From contig CAJUSI010000030.1 in assembly GCA_910589035.1 (NCBI GenBank), positions 19,252 to 83,251 on the forward strand: a stretch of DNA of 64,000 nt, written 5' to 3'. This document shows positions 17,248-25,770 of the stretch, piece by piece. The stretch is from an uncultured Acetatifactor sp. Its GTDB lineage: Bacteria > Bacillota > Clostridia > Lachnospirales > Lachnospiraceae. The notes beneath the pieces were generated by a model that was not told the DNA's origin, did not search any database, and was given only the letters and a program-made list of their open reading frames with translations. Both the position numbers and the translations under genes were made by a program. The first letter of the stretch is position 1. Every line of letters starts with the position of its first letter.

Positions 17248-19023
17248 ATCAGCACAATAGTATTGTTTTGCCTGCACTGTAAACATATTATAGTAATGAC
17301 CTTTCCGGCGCATCAGTTCCTCGTGGCTCCCTTCCTCTATCTTCCGTCCTTTTGACAATACAATAATCCTGTCTGCCTTCTTTGTCGTAGTTAACCTATG
17401 AGAAATAATCAGAATTCCCCTGCCATCCTCATTCTTTAAAAGCAGTTCATTCAATCTGGCCTCGCTTATTACATCCAGTTCACTGGATGGCTCGTCCATA
17501 ATAACAAAGGGCGGTCTTCGAAATGCCCTTGCTATTGCCAGCTTCTGTGCCTGTCCACCTGAAAGAACAATCCCATCATCGTCAAATTCCTTTGTCATGA
17601 CCATCTCCGGCGAAATTCCTTTCAAAAACCCGTCTTGTCCGTATAAGCCTTTTGTCAATACCATTTGAAGTTCGCCATCATCCCATTGATCATCAAGCAT
17701 AATGTTTTGGGCAACACTTGCGGGGAAAAATGCAAAATCCTGAAATACCGCAGAAAACAGTTTTCGGTAAGCGGCAATATCCGTTTGACCAAGGCTCTGC
17801 CCATTCACGAGAATCTCTCCGCCAGTCGGCATATAAAGTCCAAGCAGGAGTTTAATCAATGTAGATTTTCCCGAACCATTTTCCCCAACGATAGCCAGTG
17901 TCTCACCCTTACGCAGTTCAAGATTCAATCCCTCTATCGCAAGCTCATTTTTCCCTGGATATTGAAAGCTTAAATTCCGGCAGGCTATCACATCCTGCTT
18001 GCCTGAAAGCTTTACTGCTTTATTTCCCTTTACATATATAGTAGCTTTTTTGTCTAAAAAACGAAATATTTTATCAATACGCAGACTGTTTTCAGAAAGG
18101 TTATGAAAATTTGCCATTAGCCCATTCAAACTGGGAAATAGTGACCATATCGCAAACGTCGAAGCCGTATACTCGCTGATTGTAATTGTATGTGTAACCA
18201 TGAGCTTATAAGTGAGCAGTACCCGTAAACCAATATCAAGTAAAGTGGAGATGGTCAATCCGTTCATTGTATGATAGAATCTAAGTTTCTTTCCGTACTC
18301 CCTATGGATGCTGCAGATATCTTTTTCGTTCTTATCGAACTGCTTCATCAGCAGATTGCCGATACCCGTCATCCACAGTTCCTTACTATAATCTTTTAGA
18401 TAGAACACTCTTTTATAGTACTCAGTCCGTTTTGTATGTGGCGCCAGCGCAACATCCTTGTCATAGTTTATCTTGATGATACGCGAAAAGAGACATGCTG
18501 TAATCATTACAGAAACAAAAACTGCCACTGCGATGAAAAAGTCGATTTGAAAGAAGAATCTGGCGATGCAGACTGTGATAAGCACGTTCCCCACAAAAGC
18601 GGATAGCTCTGAAATCACATTGCTTGCCGTCTCATCAGCCTTCGTCATTGTAAACACATATTCATTATAGAAATCTGAATTATCAAAATTTTCCAGATCG
18701 CAGTTTGCAGAGCATACAAACAGTTTTTTCCAGAATCTTTCCTGTATCCTCGGCAGCCTGACAGGTTTATAGTAATCGTCGAACCAAGTAGAAAACGCCC
18801 CGATTCCGCATAAAATAAGGATATAGCTCCCTAAGGTCACCCCTGTTTCCCCAAAAGGTGCTCCCCCTAAAATCAATTCCAGAAAATGGTCAATGAAGAA
18901 AACGGGAAAAACGGCCCATTTCAACTGCCCAAGGCATGTATAAAATACGTGCAAACAGATATATACAGGTGATGCTATTAATTTCAGCATCTCACCTATA
19001 TTGCCAACAATCTTTTTACTCAT
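17209..19023 (-). CDS. ABC transporter, fused permease-ATPase (exporter half)
   Basis: 604 residues. An N-terminal exporter-type membrane domain (about 20-320, six hydrophobic segments) is followed by an ATPase domain with Walker A GENGSGKST (380-388), signature LSGGQ (487-491), Walker B FVIMDEP (506-512) and H-loop His542. The architecture is that of half-transporters working as hetero- or homodimers to export peptides or drugs. ATG overlaps the stop of the preceding ABC fragment in an ATGA junction. An AraC-family gene lies further upstream. The substrate is unknown. Because its partner is truncated, it would have to act as a homodimer or be non-functional. Confidence 0.9.
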   Translation of the reverse strand: MSKKIVGNIGEMLKLIASPVYICLHVFYTCLGQLKWAVFPVFFIDHFLELILGGAPFGETGVTLGSYILILCGIGAFSTWFDDYYKPVRLPRIQERFWKKLFVCSANCDLENFDNSDFYNEYVFTMTKADETASNVISELSAFVGNVLITVCIARFFFQIDFFIAVAVFVSVMITACLFSRIIKINYDKDVALAPHTKRTEYYKRVFYLKDYSKELWMTGIGNLLMKQFDKNEKDICSIHREYGKKLRFYHTMNGLTISTLLDIGLRVLLTYKLMVTHTITISEYTASTFAIWSLFPSLNGLMANFHNLSENSLRIDKIFRFLDKKATIYVKGNKAVKLSGKQDVIACRNLSFQYPGKNELAIEGLNLELRKGETLAIVGENGSGKSTLIKLLLGLYMPTGGEILVNGQSLGQTDIAAYRKLFSAVFQDFAFFPASVAQNIMLDDQWDDGELQMVLTKGLYGQDGFLKGISPEMVMTKEFDDDGIVLSGGQAQKLAIARAFRRPPFVIMDEPSSELDVISEARLNELLLKNEDGRGILIISHRLTTTKKADRIIVLSKGRKIEEGSHEELMRRKGHYYNMFTVQAKQYYCADLYVKDESQFQSC

Positions 19024-19604
19024 TTATCATTCTCCTTGTCAGCGGTAGTTATTTGACTGCATCCGATACATAGCAGCATAACGATTACCGGAAAAGCTGA
19101 AATTAGAATAAAGACTTTATGGATATTTCCAATCACATACACTAGCACAGATAGTGCAACGGTATCCAGAATAAGCCGGAATAAGTCATCCATAGTTGTT
19201 ATAATCCGAGTTTTTGACTCCTCGTTGGCTTTTGTAAAATCGTTATAATATTCGGAATGGTCCAGATTACATATGGGTATGGAAAGCGCTTTTACAAATA
19301 TTCTTTTCTGAACATGCAAATAAATTTTTTCATCAGATACAGGCTTGTAAACTTGATTATAATAATTGGAATAGAGGGAATAGCCAATCTGTGTAAGCCA
19401 TAATACAAGTAAGACGCTGATTACTTCAAGGTAAGCTGCCTGCCTCTCATATGCGTTTAAGAGATATCTCGGAAGTAATAATGCAAAAACAAGGTTCACG
19501 AACGTCACCCAAATATTATAAATCAGGGACAACGCAATCCTGCTCCCGGTGGCTTCATTCACAGTTTTTAAAACATACCCAATATTTTTTACGGCCCTTC
19601 CCAT
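19020..19604 (-). pseudogene. ABC exporter half-transporter, truncated
   Basis: 194 residues, aligning by eye with residues about 18-180 of the downstream 604-residue transporter: two N-terminal membrane helices, the YYNQVYKPVSDEK linker (compare DDYYKPVRLPR) and two more helices ending MLLCIGCS. The rest of the membrane domain and the whole ATPase domain are absent. The last residues (ITTADKENDK) run into a stop that overlaps the next start as ATGA, the expected native junction. An in-frame internal deletion that kept the original C terminus is therefore the simplest reading. Confidence 0.7.
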
Positions 19605-19616
19605 GTTTTTCCTCTC

Positions 19617-20519
19617 CTAATAATTCTGACGGCATCTTCTCTTAACAGGAATCCAAATTTCACTCTCATAGTCCGACCCCCAATTATTTCCTTTAGAATA
19701 CCATTCAATATTGCATCCCATTGCAATCTCATACTCTGGATTTCCCGGAAGCCATTCCCTGAATATTTTTCGATAAATTACCTGCATTGCACCCGGCATT
19801 GGCCCGACACAACGAAATTTCGCCCATTCCTGTTCCGGCACATTATATACCTTCATTCCTTCGGGTATTTCCTGTCCGCTATATCTTCCCGCGATCAAAT
19901 AACAGCAATATTTTAGCTCCTCATCATCAAAACAGACCGCGTACTCTCCCACATTGCAATCATTTATTACTTTTTCAATCACACTCTGTCCGCAATTCGA
20001 CCTTTGCGATATATGAAAATATTTGTTCCGAACCTCATCCCCAAACCCCGGAAGTTCCGAAAAGGATTTTTCTGTTTTACAGACTCTCTCGAATCCAATT
20101 ACTTTAAATCCGCCCACCTTATCCACAACATAATCTATATCATCTCCGCCTTTGATGGAGACAGTTATTCTGAATGGCAGGAATGTCCTGATCATTTTCG
20201 GATTTTCCCTTAACCGCGTCGGTGATACCCCATGAAAACGGCAAAATGCTTTGGAAAAACTTTCCGGTGTCTCATATCCGTACTTTAATGACAGATCGAT
20301 AACTTTCTCTCGTCCCGCTATGACATCAAGTGCCGCCAGATATAGCCGTCTGAACCTGACATATTCTTCAATGGAATAACCTGTCATTACCTTAAAAGCC
20401 TTTTTTAAATATAGTGCAGAAATATAAGCAGCTTTAGCCATTCCTTCTATGTCGATAGGCTCCAGAAGGTGTATTTCAATATATTCGATTGCACTTCTTA
20501 AGCTTTGTGTCCATTCCAT
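19617..20519 (-). CDS. AraC-family regulator with GyrI-like effector domain
   Basis: 300 residues. Two helix-turn-helix motifs in the N-terminal AraC domain (about 8-105): IDIEGMAKAAYISALYLKKA and the second with LSLKYGYETPESFSKAF, followed by GVSPTRLRE. The C-terminal half (about 120-300) is a GyrI/BmrR-like effector-binding domain, which usually binds hydrophobic small molecules. It lies 12 nt upstream of the ABC exporter pair on the same strand, so I infer ligand-induced expression of the exporter, as in drug-sensing AraC/exporter operons. Confidence 0.88.
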   Translation of the reverse strand: MEWTQSLRSAIEYIEIHLLEPIDIEGMAKAAYISALYLKKAFKVMTGYSIEEYVRFRRLYLAALDVIAGREKVIDLSLKYGYETPESFSKAFCRFHGVSPTRLRENPKMIRTFLPFRITVSIKGGDDIDYVVDKVGGFKVIGFERVCKTEKSFSELPGFGDEVRNKYFHISQRSNCGQSVIEKVINDCNVGEYAVCFDDEELKYCCYLIAGRYSGQEIPEGMKVYNVPEQEWAKFRCVGPMPGAMQVIYRKIFREWLPGNPEYEIAMGCNIEWYSKGNNWGSDYESEIWIPVKRRCRQNY

Positions 20520-21061
20520 TCTGTCGGTGTCTCCTTCCTTGTTTTATGCTATTATATCATTTCCCCTCAAAGATATCCTGTCATTTCAGAAACGGATTAG
20601 TCTGGTTGCCTGTTTCTTTCATTGTTCTTACAGCTTTATATCTGCTCTACACGCTGCTTGATTGTTTTCTTTTGCTAAATAATTAGAAAACGGATGGCAC
20701 CACGAAAAAAGCAGCTATCTACTTTTGGGATATGAAGTGTCGTTAAAAAGATGTGCAGGAACCACATCGTCGTATAAATTAAGTTTTACCAATTATTACT
20801 TTTTACGGTATGGGAAAAGTATGACAGATGGTTGTGCAAAACGCTGAATTTGAAAAAAGTTATCCACTCCAAACCGGAGAGGAGACAAAAGGGAAAGAAG
20901 AGGACCCTGAAGGTACAATCTCCCTCAAGATCCTCGATTTGGTTCATTTCTATTGACTTTTTGTTACCCCATCAGCATATACAATAGAAAGCCTGCTCCG
21001 CAAACTTTCTATTGTCATGAATAATCTTCTGCGGGGAGGAAAAACTTGTTCTACAAAAACA
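20520..21061. other. long intergenic region, no gene seen
   Basis: About 540 bp upstream of the AraC gene. I find no protein-coding stretch with a start and ribosome site on either strand. It contains a perfect 11-bp inverted repeat at 20981-21015 and is followed at 21062 by a remnant similar to the ppdK 3' end. Confidence 0.5.
20981..21015. repeat. perfect 11-bp inverted repeat
   Basis: ACAATAGAAAG (20981-20991) and CTTTCTATTGT (21005-21015) are exact reverse complements around a 13-nt loop. No T-run follows on either strand, so it is not a standard terminator. It could be an operator or a transposon end. Confidence 0.6.
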
Positions 21062-21104
21062 CTTCACCCACTATACTACTTCTGAACGATCGCCGCCTGA
21101 GCGG
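21062..21104 (-). pseudogene. remnant resembling the 3' end of ppdK
   Basis: On the minus strand this reads AQAAIVQK followed by TAG; the true ppdK ends AQAAITQK-TAG at 22844. The match continues past the stop (TAGT, four different bases, TGGGTGA), giving about 40 nt of strong similarity. Nothing of ppdK is recognisable upstream of it. Confidence 0.45.
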
Positions 21105-21179
21105 TATATGGCGGTCTGTGAGACACTGTATACCGCTCATTTATTCTACAATATGAGAACCATTCCCCATTGCGTTATT

Positions 21180-21371
21180 TTATCTCATTTTACGTGCGTC
21201 CTGAGGCCTTGCCGCTTCAACTTTACGCTGAACTGCTCTTCCTGCTTTATTGTAGTAATCCATTCGTTCTTCGTCTGTCATATGCTTTGTCAATTCATAC
21301 TTATATTCCCTGAGCCTATGAATATTTTCTATAGTAAAATCGGGACACAAAACTGGTTTTCCCATAATCAT
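21180..21371 (-). CDS. 63-residue small protein, paralogue 1
   Basis: The peptide starts MIMGKPVLCPDFTIENIHRL and continues REYKYELTKHMTDEER. It is closely related to the 58-residue protein encoded 28 bp upstream (same P-V-L-x-P-D-F-T-I-E core and Y-E-x-T-K-H-M-T motif). It is basic at the C terminus and probably cytosolic. The recurring pair of conserved short ORFs argues they are real. Function unknown. Confidence 0.6.
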   Translation of the reverse strand: MIMGKPVLCPDFTIENIHRLREYKYELTKHMTDEERMDYYNKAGRAVQRKVEAARPQDARKMR

Positions 21372-21399
21372 CCCTCACTTTCCAACAATACAGACGAAC

Positions 21400-21576
21400 T
21401 TAATTGCGCTTTTTCCTAAACATTTTTATCTGTTCTTCCGCATCTGTGCTTGGCGTATTATAATAAAGCAGTTTCTCCTCTGTTGTCATATGCTTTGTCA
21501 TTTCATAATTATATTCTCGTAATTTGTGAATATCTTCTATCGTAAAATCAGGGCTTAAAACAGGTTTTTCCATCAT
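21400..21576 (-). CDS. 58-residue small protein, paralogue 2
   Basis: ATG 21576 is preceded by AAAGGGGGA. The peptide starts MMEKPVLSPDFTIEDIHKL and continues with YEMTKHMTTEEKLLYYN, ending in a Lys/Arg-rich tail. It is about 70 percent identical by eye to paralogue 1 over the first 35 residues and divergent after that, so the two arose by tandem duplication. Its stop lies 28 bp before the start of paralogue 1. Function unknown. Confidence 0.6.
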   Translation of the reverse strand: MMEKPVLSPDFTIEDIHKLREYNYEMTKHMTTEEKLLYYNTPSTDAEEQIKMFRKKRN

Positions 21577-21585
21577 TCCCCCTTT

Positions 21586-21810
21586 CTACAGACTCAAAAC
21601 ACGCTCCTGAAATTTTTCCTTGTTTTCCACAATCTCATAAGGTTCATATTCTCCATAGGCACTGGGGCGGCTGATCGTCACCAACTGCACACCGTTTGCT
21701 CCTATCTGTTTTTGTAGCTTTTCAGTAAAATCCGCCAATGCTTTGCCATGTCTGGTCTTCACTGCGATACAGCCTTTTTTATCAAATTCTTTCGCTATGA
21801 GATAACACAT
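21586..21810 (-). CDS. DUF6718-like small protein
   Basis: 74 residues from ATG 21810, chosen because GAGGCGGTG lies upstream. It begins MCYLIAKEFDKKGCIAVKT and contains QLVTISRPSAYGEYEPYE, a combination I associate with DUF6718 in Firmicutes. No catalytic residues can be assigned. It lies 9 bp upstream of paralogue 2 of the small-protein pair and is probably co-transcribed with it. Confidence 0.65.
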   Translation of the reverse strand: MCYLIAKEFDKKGCIAVKTRHGKALADFTEKLQKQIGANGVQLVTISRPSAYGEYEPYEIVENKEKFQERVLSL

Positions 21811-21890
21811 AATCCAACACCGCCTCACATTATTGCCCTCTTAATATTTTTACCACTCTCAGACTCGCTCAGGCTTCTCCGCACTCATAT

Positions 21891-22325
21891 TCACACTTCC
21901 TCTGAAATTTCTGCATTTTCAGAAGAAAAGCTGAAAATCTTCTCAACAAAATCTGTCCGCCTCTGGTTTGGAATCAACTGCGTATAATAAACATCCCGAT
22001 CATACGTTATCTCTAAAACCGGTGTTTCTTTTTTCCTGTTCAATATGGAGTAGTCCATATGGCTGAACATTGTTGCACTCAGGATCAGATCACAGCCAAA
22101 GTTCCGCCCAAATGAAGAAGCTATATATAAGTTCTGAAAAGTAAGGTTTTCATCCTCCGTCTTTATCATAAACTCAGGTATTTTATAAACCCCTACCATT
22201 TCCGGCTTTCTTCCAAAACCACTTAACAAAAACTTTTTATCAACTAACTGTACTGTCGGAAAGACTATTTTCAACAACCCTTCACTTCCACACCATACAG
22301 GTATATCAGCACCTGTATCCAGCAT
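21891..22325 (-). CDS. retropepsin-like aspartic protease domain protein, possibly N-truncated
   Basis: 144 residues from ATG 22325. The second residue block is LDTGADIPVWC, the D-T-G-A active-site motif of retropepsin-like aspartic proteases. A hydrophobic-glycine pattern (CDLILSATMFSHMDYSI) fits the second half of the fold. Retropepsins normally have a beta strand before DTG. Here that strand (VFTTKTPTDRQIK) is encoded upstream in the same frame but separated by a TGA immediately before the ATG. Either a nonsense change truncated the gene or translation starts at this ATG without the strand. It follows an 87-residue gene that may be its partner. Confidence 0.6.
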   Translation of the reverse strand: MLDTGADIPVWCGSEGLLKIVFPTVQLVDKKFLLSGFGRKPEMVGVYKIPEFMIKTEDENLTFQNLYIASSFGRNFGCDLILSATMFSHMDYSILNRKKETPVLEITYDRDVYYTQLIPNQRRTDFVEKIFSFSSENAEISEEV

Positions 22326-22383
22326 TCACTTAATCTGCCTGTCGGTTGGGGTTTTTGTTGTAAATACAGGCTTTGCGCTTTTA

Positions 22384-22647
22384 TTACTTAACTGCAAACT
22401 TAAAGTCTTCGACATTTACAATTCCAACCCCGCTTTCCTCTGTTGTCCTCTCATAGCTGATCTTTTTATTTTCTTTATAACAGGAGATGACAAATTCATC
22501 TACTTCCGTATCATCGCATACACCAATCAGTTTACCTGATCTGATAAATCCAGCTTCCGTCAATTCCGGGTCTTCCACGATCACCCACTTACCGGGAAAT
22601 TTCTCGACAAGTTCATCCCAGGTATAGAATTTCTCATCTTTGATCAT
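22384..22647 (-). CDS. hypothetical protein next to the retropepsin-like gene
   Basis: 87 residues, acidic, starting MIKDEKFYTWDELVEKFPGK and ending with VGIVNVEDFKFAVK. Two short beta-rich stretches flank SGKLIGVCDDTEVDEF. GGGAGGTTT lies upstream of the ATG. It precedes the retropepsin-like frame on the same strand, so the two probably form one transcription unit. No family recognised. Confidence 0.6.
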   Translation of the reverse strand: MIKDEKFYTWDELVEKFPGKWVIVEDPELTEAGFIRSGKLIGVCDDTEVDEFVISCYKENKKISYERTTEESGVGIVNVEDFKFAVK

Positions 22648-22749
22648 CCTCTAAAACCTCCCTGAATATTATGGAGTCCTCCTGCGGCTGACTCTCCCAT
22701 ATCTGTATCATTTTTTACCAGAATAACAAGATGCACCGACCTTCGCCAC

Positions 22750-22791
22750 AAAATCCCCTGCTGCTTTTTGTATAAAGTAACAGGGGATTTC
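22750..22791 (-). terminator. probable terminator of ppdK
   Basis: AAATCCCCTG (22751-22760) and CAGGGGATTT (22781-22790) are exact reverse complements around a 20-nt loop, 54 nt beyond the ppdK stop. The 3' side on the minus strand has only a short T-tract (TTTTG), so strength is uncertain. Confidence 0.5.
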
Positions 22792-22843
22792 CTCTTTATC
22801 AATACCTGTAAATCAAACCGCTATTGTCTCGTCACCCAGCAAA

Positions 22844-25468
22844 CTACTTCTGAGTAATCGCCGCCTGCGCAGCCGCGAGTCTGGCAATGGGCACCCGGAA
22901 AGGTGAGCAGGAAACATAATCCAGCCCAATCTTATGGCAGAACTCCACAGAGGCAGGGTCGCCGCCGTGCTCGCCGCAGATACCCACATGCATCTTCGGA
23001 TTCACGGGCTTGCCCAGCTTGATGGTCATTTCCATCAGCTTGCCCACGCCGTTCTGGTCCAGCTTTGCAAAGGGATCGTTCTCCAGAATCTTGGTATCAT
23101 AGTATGCCGTCAGGAACTTGCCTGCGTCGTCACGGGAGAAGCCAAAGGTCATCTGGGTTAAGTCATTGGTGCCGAAGCAGAAGAAATCCGCCTCTGTGGC
23201 AATCTCATCCGCCAGAAGTGCAGCTCTGGGGATCTCGATCATGGTTCCCACCTCATACTTCAGTTCGATACCCGAAGCGGCAATTTCCGCATCGGCAGTC
23301 TCCACAACAATCTTCTTCACATATTTCAGTTCCTTCACATCACAGATGAGAGGAATCATGATTTCCGGCTGCATGGTCCATTCGGGATGTGCTTTCTGCA
23401 CATTGATGGCTGCGCGGATGACAGCCCTTGTCTGCATCTTCGCGATCTCGGGATAGGTGACTGCCAGACGGCATCCCCTGTGGCCCATCATGGGATTGAA
23501 TTCATGCAGGCTCGCGATAAAGGCCTTAATCTCCTCCACGGCCTTGCCCTGAGCCTGTGCCAGCTTCTCAATGTCGGCTTCCTCTGTGGGAACGAACTCG
23601 TGAAGAGGCGGATCCAGAAAACGGATGGTTACCGGGCATCCCTCCAGGGCTTCATAGAGCTGTTCGAAATCGCTCTGCTGGTAAGGAAGAATCTTCTCCA
23701 GGGCAGCCTCTCTCTCCTCCACGGTATCGGAGCAGATCATCTCACGGAAAGCGGCGATCCTGCTCTCCTCGAAGAACATATGCTCGGTACGGCACAGACC
23801 GATGCCTTCCGCACCCAGTTCTCTTGCCTTTCTGGCATCTGCAGGAGTATCCGCATTGGTTCTCACCTTCAGAGTCCTGTATTTGTCGGCCCAGGCCATA
23901 ACCCTGCCAAACTCCCCTGCGATGGTGGCGTCAACGGTAGGAATCCTGCCGTCATAAATATTGCCGGTGGTGCCGTCGATGGAAATATAATCTCCCTCGT
24001 GGTACTCCTTGCCAGCCAGTGTGAATTTCTTGTTCTCCTCGTCCATGGCGATATCGCCGCAGCCGGATACACAGCAAGTTCCCATACCGCGGGCAACCAC
24101 TGCCGCATGGGAGGTCATACCGCCGCGAACGGTCAGAATGCCCTGTGCGGCTTTCATGCCGGTGATGTCTTCGGGAGAGGTCTCCAGACGAACCAGAACC
24201 ACCTTCTCGCCTCTCGCAGCCCAGCTTTCCGCGTCTTCCGCGCTGAATACGATCTTGCCGCAGGCAGCTCCGGGAGAAGCGCCCAGTCCCCTTCCTGCCG
24301 GTGTGGCAGCCTTCAGGGCAGCGGCGTCGAACTGAGGATGCAGCAGAGTGTCAAGGTTCCGGGGATCAATCATGGACACGGCTTCTTGCTCCGTGCGCAT
24401 TCCCTCGTCCACCAGATCGCAGGCGATCTTCAGAGCCGCCTGAGCGGTTCTCTTACCGTTTCTAGTCTGCAGCATGTACAGCTTGCCGTGCTCCACGGTG
24501 AATTCCATATCCTGCATGTCTCTGTAGTGAGACTCCAGTTTGTCGCATACCCCCTTGAACTGCTCGAAAGCCTCGGGGAACTTGTCCGCCATCTCGGAAA
24601 TCTTCATAGGTGTGCGGACGCCGGCAACCACGTCCTCGCCCTGTGCGTTGGTCAGGAACTCTCCGAAGAGCCCCTTTGCGCCGGTGGCGGGGTCACGGGT
24701 AAATGCCACGCCCGTGCCGCAGTCATCGCCCATATTGCCGAATGCCATGGACTGTACGTTTACAGCGGTACCCCAGGAATAAGGGATATCATTGTCGCGG
24801 CGGTACACATTGGCGCGGGGGTTGTCCCAGGAGCGGAACACGGCCTTGATGGCGCCCATCAGCTGCTCCTTGGGATCATCCGGGAAATCTTTCCCGATCT
24901 TTGCCTTGTACTCTGCCTTAAACTGTCCTGCCAGCTCTTTCAAGTCATCGGCTGTCAGCTCCACATCCTGCTTCACGCCTTTCTTCTCCTTCATGGCGTC
25001 GATGAGCTGCTCGAAGTACTTCTTGCCCACTTCCATAACCACGTCGGAATACATCTGGATAAATCTTCTGTAGCAATCCCATGCCCAGCGAGGGTTACCG
25101 GATTTCTCCGCGATCACGTTCACCACATCCTCGTTCAGGCCCAGGTTAAGAATCGTATCCATCATGCCGGGCATGGACGCTCTCGCGCCGGAACGGACGG
25201 ATACCAACAGCGGGTTCTCATGGTCGCCGAATTTCTTTCCGGTGATCTCTTCCATCTTAACGATGTACTCATTAATCTGCGCCTGGATCTCATCGTTAAT
25301 CTCTCTTCCATCCTCATAATACTGCGTGCAGGCCTCCGTTGTAATCGTAAAGCCCTGCGGCACCGGCAGTCCGAGTCCGGTCATTTCAGCCAGGTTTGCA
25401 CCCTTACCGCCGAGAAGTTCACGCATGTCAGCGTTGCCTTCCGTAAACAAGTACACCCATTTCTTCAT
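22844..25468 (-). CDS. ppdK: pyruvate, phosphate dikinase
   Basis: 874 residues, about the length of the well-studied clostridial enzyme. It interconverts pyruvate + ATP + Pi with phosphoenolpyruvate + AMP + PPi in glycolysis/gluconeogenesis of anaerobes. The N-terminal ATP-grasp domain begins with LGGKGANLAEM. The swivelling phosphohistidine domain has GGMTSHAAVVARGMG with the catalytic His near residue 455. The C-terminal TIM barrel carries LCRTEHMFF and GICGEHGGD with the catalytic Cys near 831. GGGAGAAAAGAAC precedes the ATG. It is a single-gene unit ending at the hairpin at 22750. A 3'-end remnant lies at 21062. Confidence 0.98.
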   Translation of the reverse strand: MKKWVYLFTEGNADMRELLGGKGANLAEMTGLGLPVPQGFTITTEACTQYYEDGREINDEIQAQINEYIVKMEEITGKKFGDHENPLLVSVRSGARASMPGMMDTILNLGLNEDVVNVIAEKSGNPRWAWDCYRRFIQMYSDVVMEVGKKYFEQLIDAMKEKKGVKQDVELTADDLKELAGQFKAEYKAKIGKDFPDDPKEQLMGAIKAVFRSWDNPRANVYRRDNDIPYSWGTAVNVQSMAFGNMGDDCGTGVAFTRDPATGAKGLFGEFLTNAQGEDVVAGVRTPMKISEMADKFPEAFEQFKGVCDKLESHYRDMQDMEFTVEHGKLYMLQTRNGKRTAQAALKIACDLVDEGMRTEQEAVSMIDPRNLDTLLHPQFDAAALKAATPAGRGLGASPGAACGKIVFSAEDAESWAARGEKVVLVRLETSPEDITGMKAAQGILTVRGGMTSHAAVVARGMGTCCVSGCGDIAMDEENKKFTLAGKEYHEGDYISIDGTTGNIYDGRIPTVDATIAGEFGRVMAWADKYRTLKVRTNADTPADARKARELGAEGIGLCRTEHMFFEESRIAAFREMICSDTVEEREAALEKILPYQQSDFEQLYEALEGCPVTIRFLDPPLHEFVPTEEADIEKLAQAQGKAVEEIKAFIASLHEFNPMMGHRGCRLAVTYPEIAKMQTRAVIRAAINVQKAHPEWTMQPEIMIPLICDVKELKYVKKIVVETADAEIAASGIELKYEVGTMIEIPRAALLADEIATEADFFCFGTNDLTQMTFGFSRDDAGKFLTAYYDTKILENDPFAKLDQNGVGKLMEMTIKLGKPVNPKMHVGICGEHGGDPASVEFCHKIGLDYVSCSPFRVPIARLAAAQAAITQK

Positions 25469-25770
25469 GTTCTTTTCTCCCTTTCAAATAAGTTTTAAGC
25501 CACCGCGGGAAATGCCCGTCCTTTTCCGTGACACAATATGCCCCTGCCCTGCTGGTCTCAAAACCGCAGACAGCCGGACATCCCCTCAGTATTCTATTAT
25601 TGTAACAATTTACCAAGGGAATATCAAGCATATCCCAGGAAAATTTTTCCAAATACCTGATTTTCGGCAACCTGTCTATTCTATTGTATCCTCAAAATAC
25701 AATTTGCACAACAAAATGAGCCTGCGAAGAGTTTTCCCTCTGGAGAATGCCCGAAAAGCAGGGTGGGGAA
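25469..25770. other. intergenic region between ppdK and the GDPD gene
   Basis: About 300 bp upstream of ppdK containing no supportable gene. It presumably holds the ppdK promoter, but I cannot point to a confident -35/-10 pair. Confidence 0.4.

Noticed and set aside
23387..25498. Long plus-strand open frame (703 codons) opposite ppdK
   Set aside because: Antisense of a highly conserved gene; no recognisable domain.
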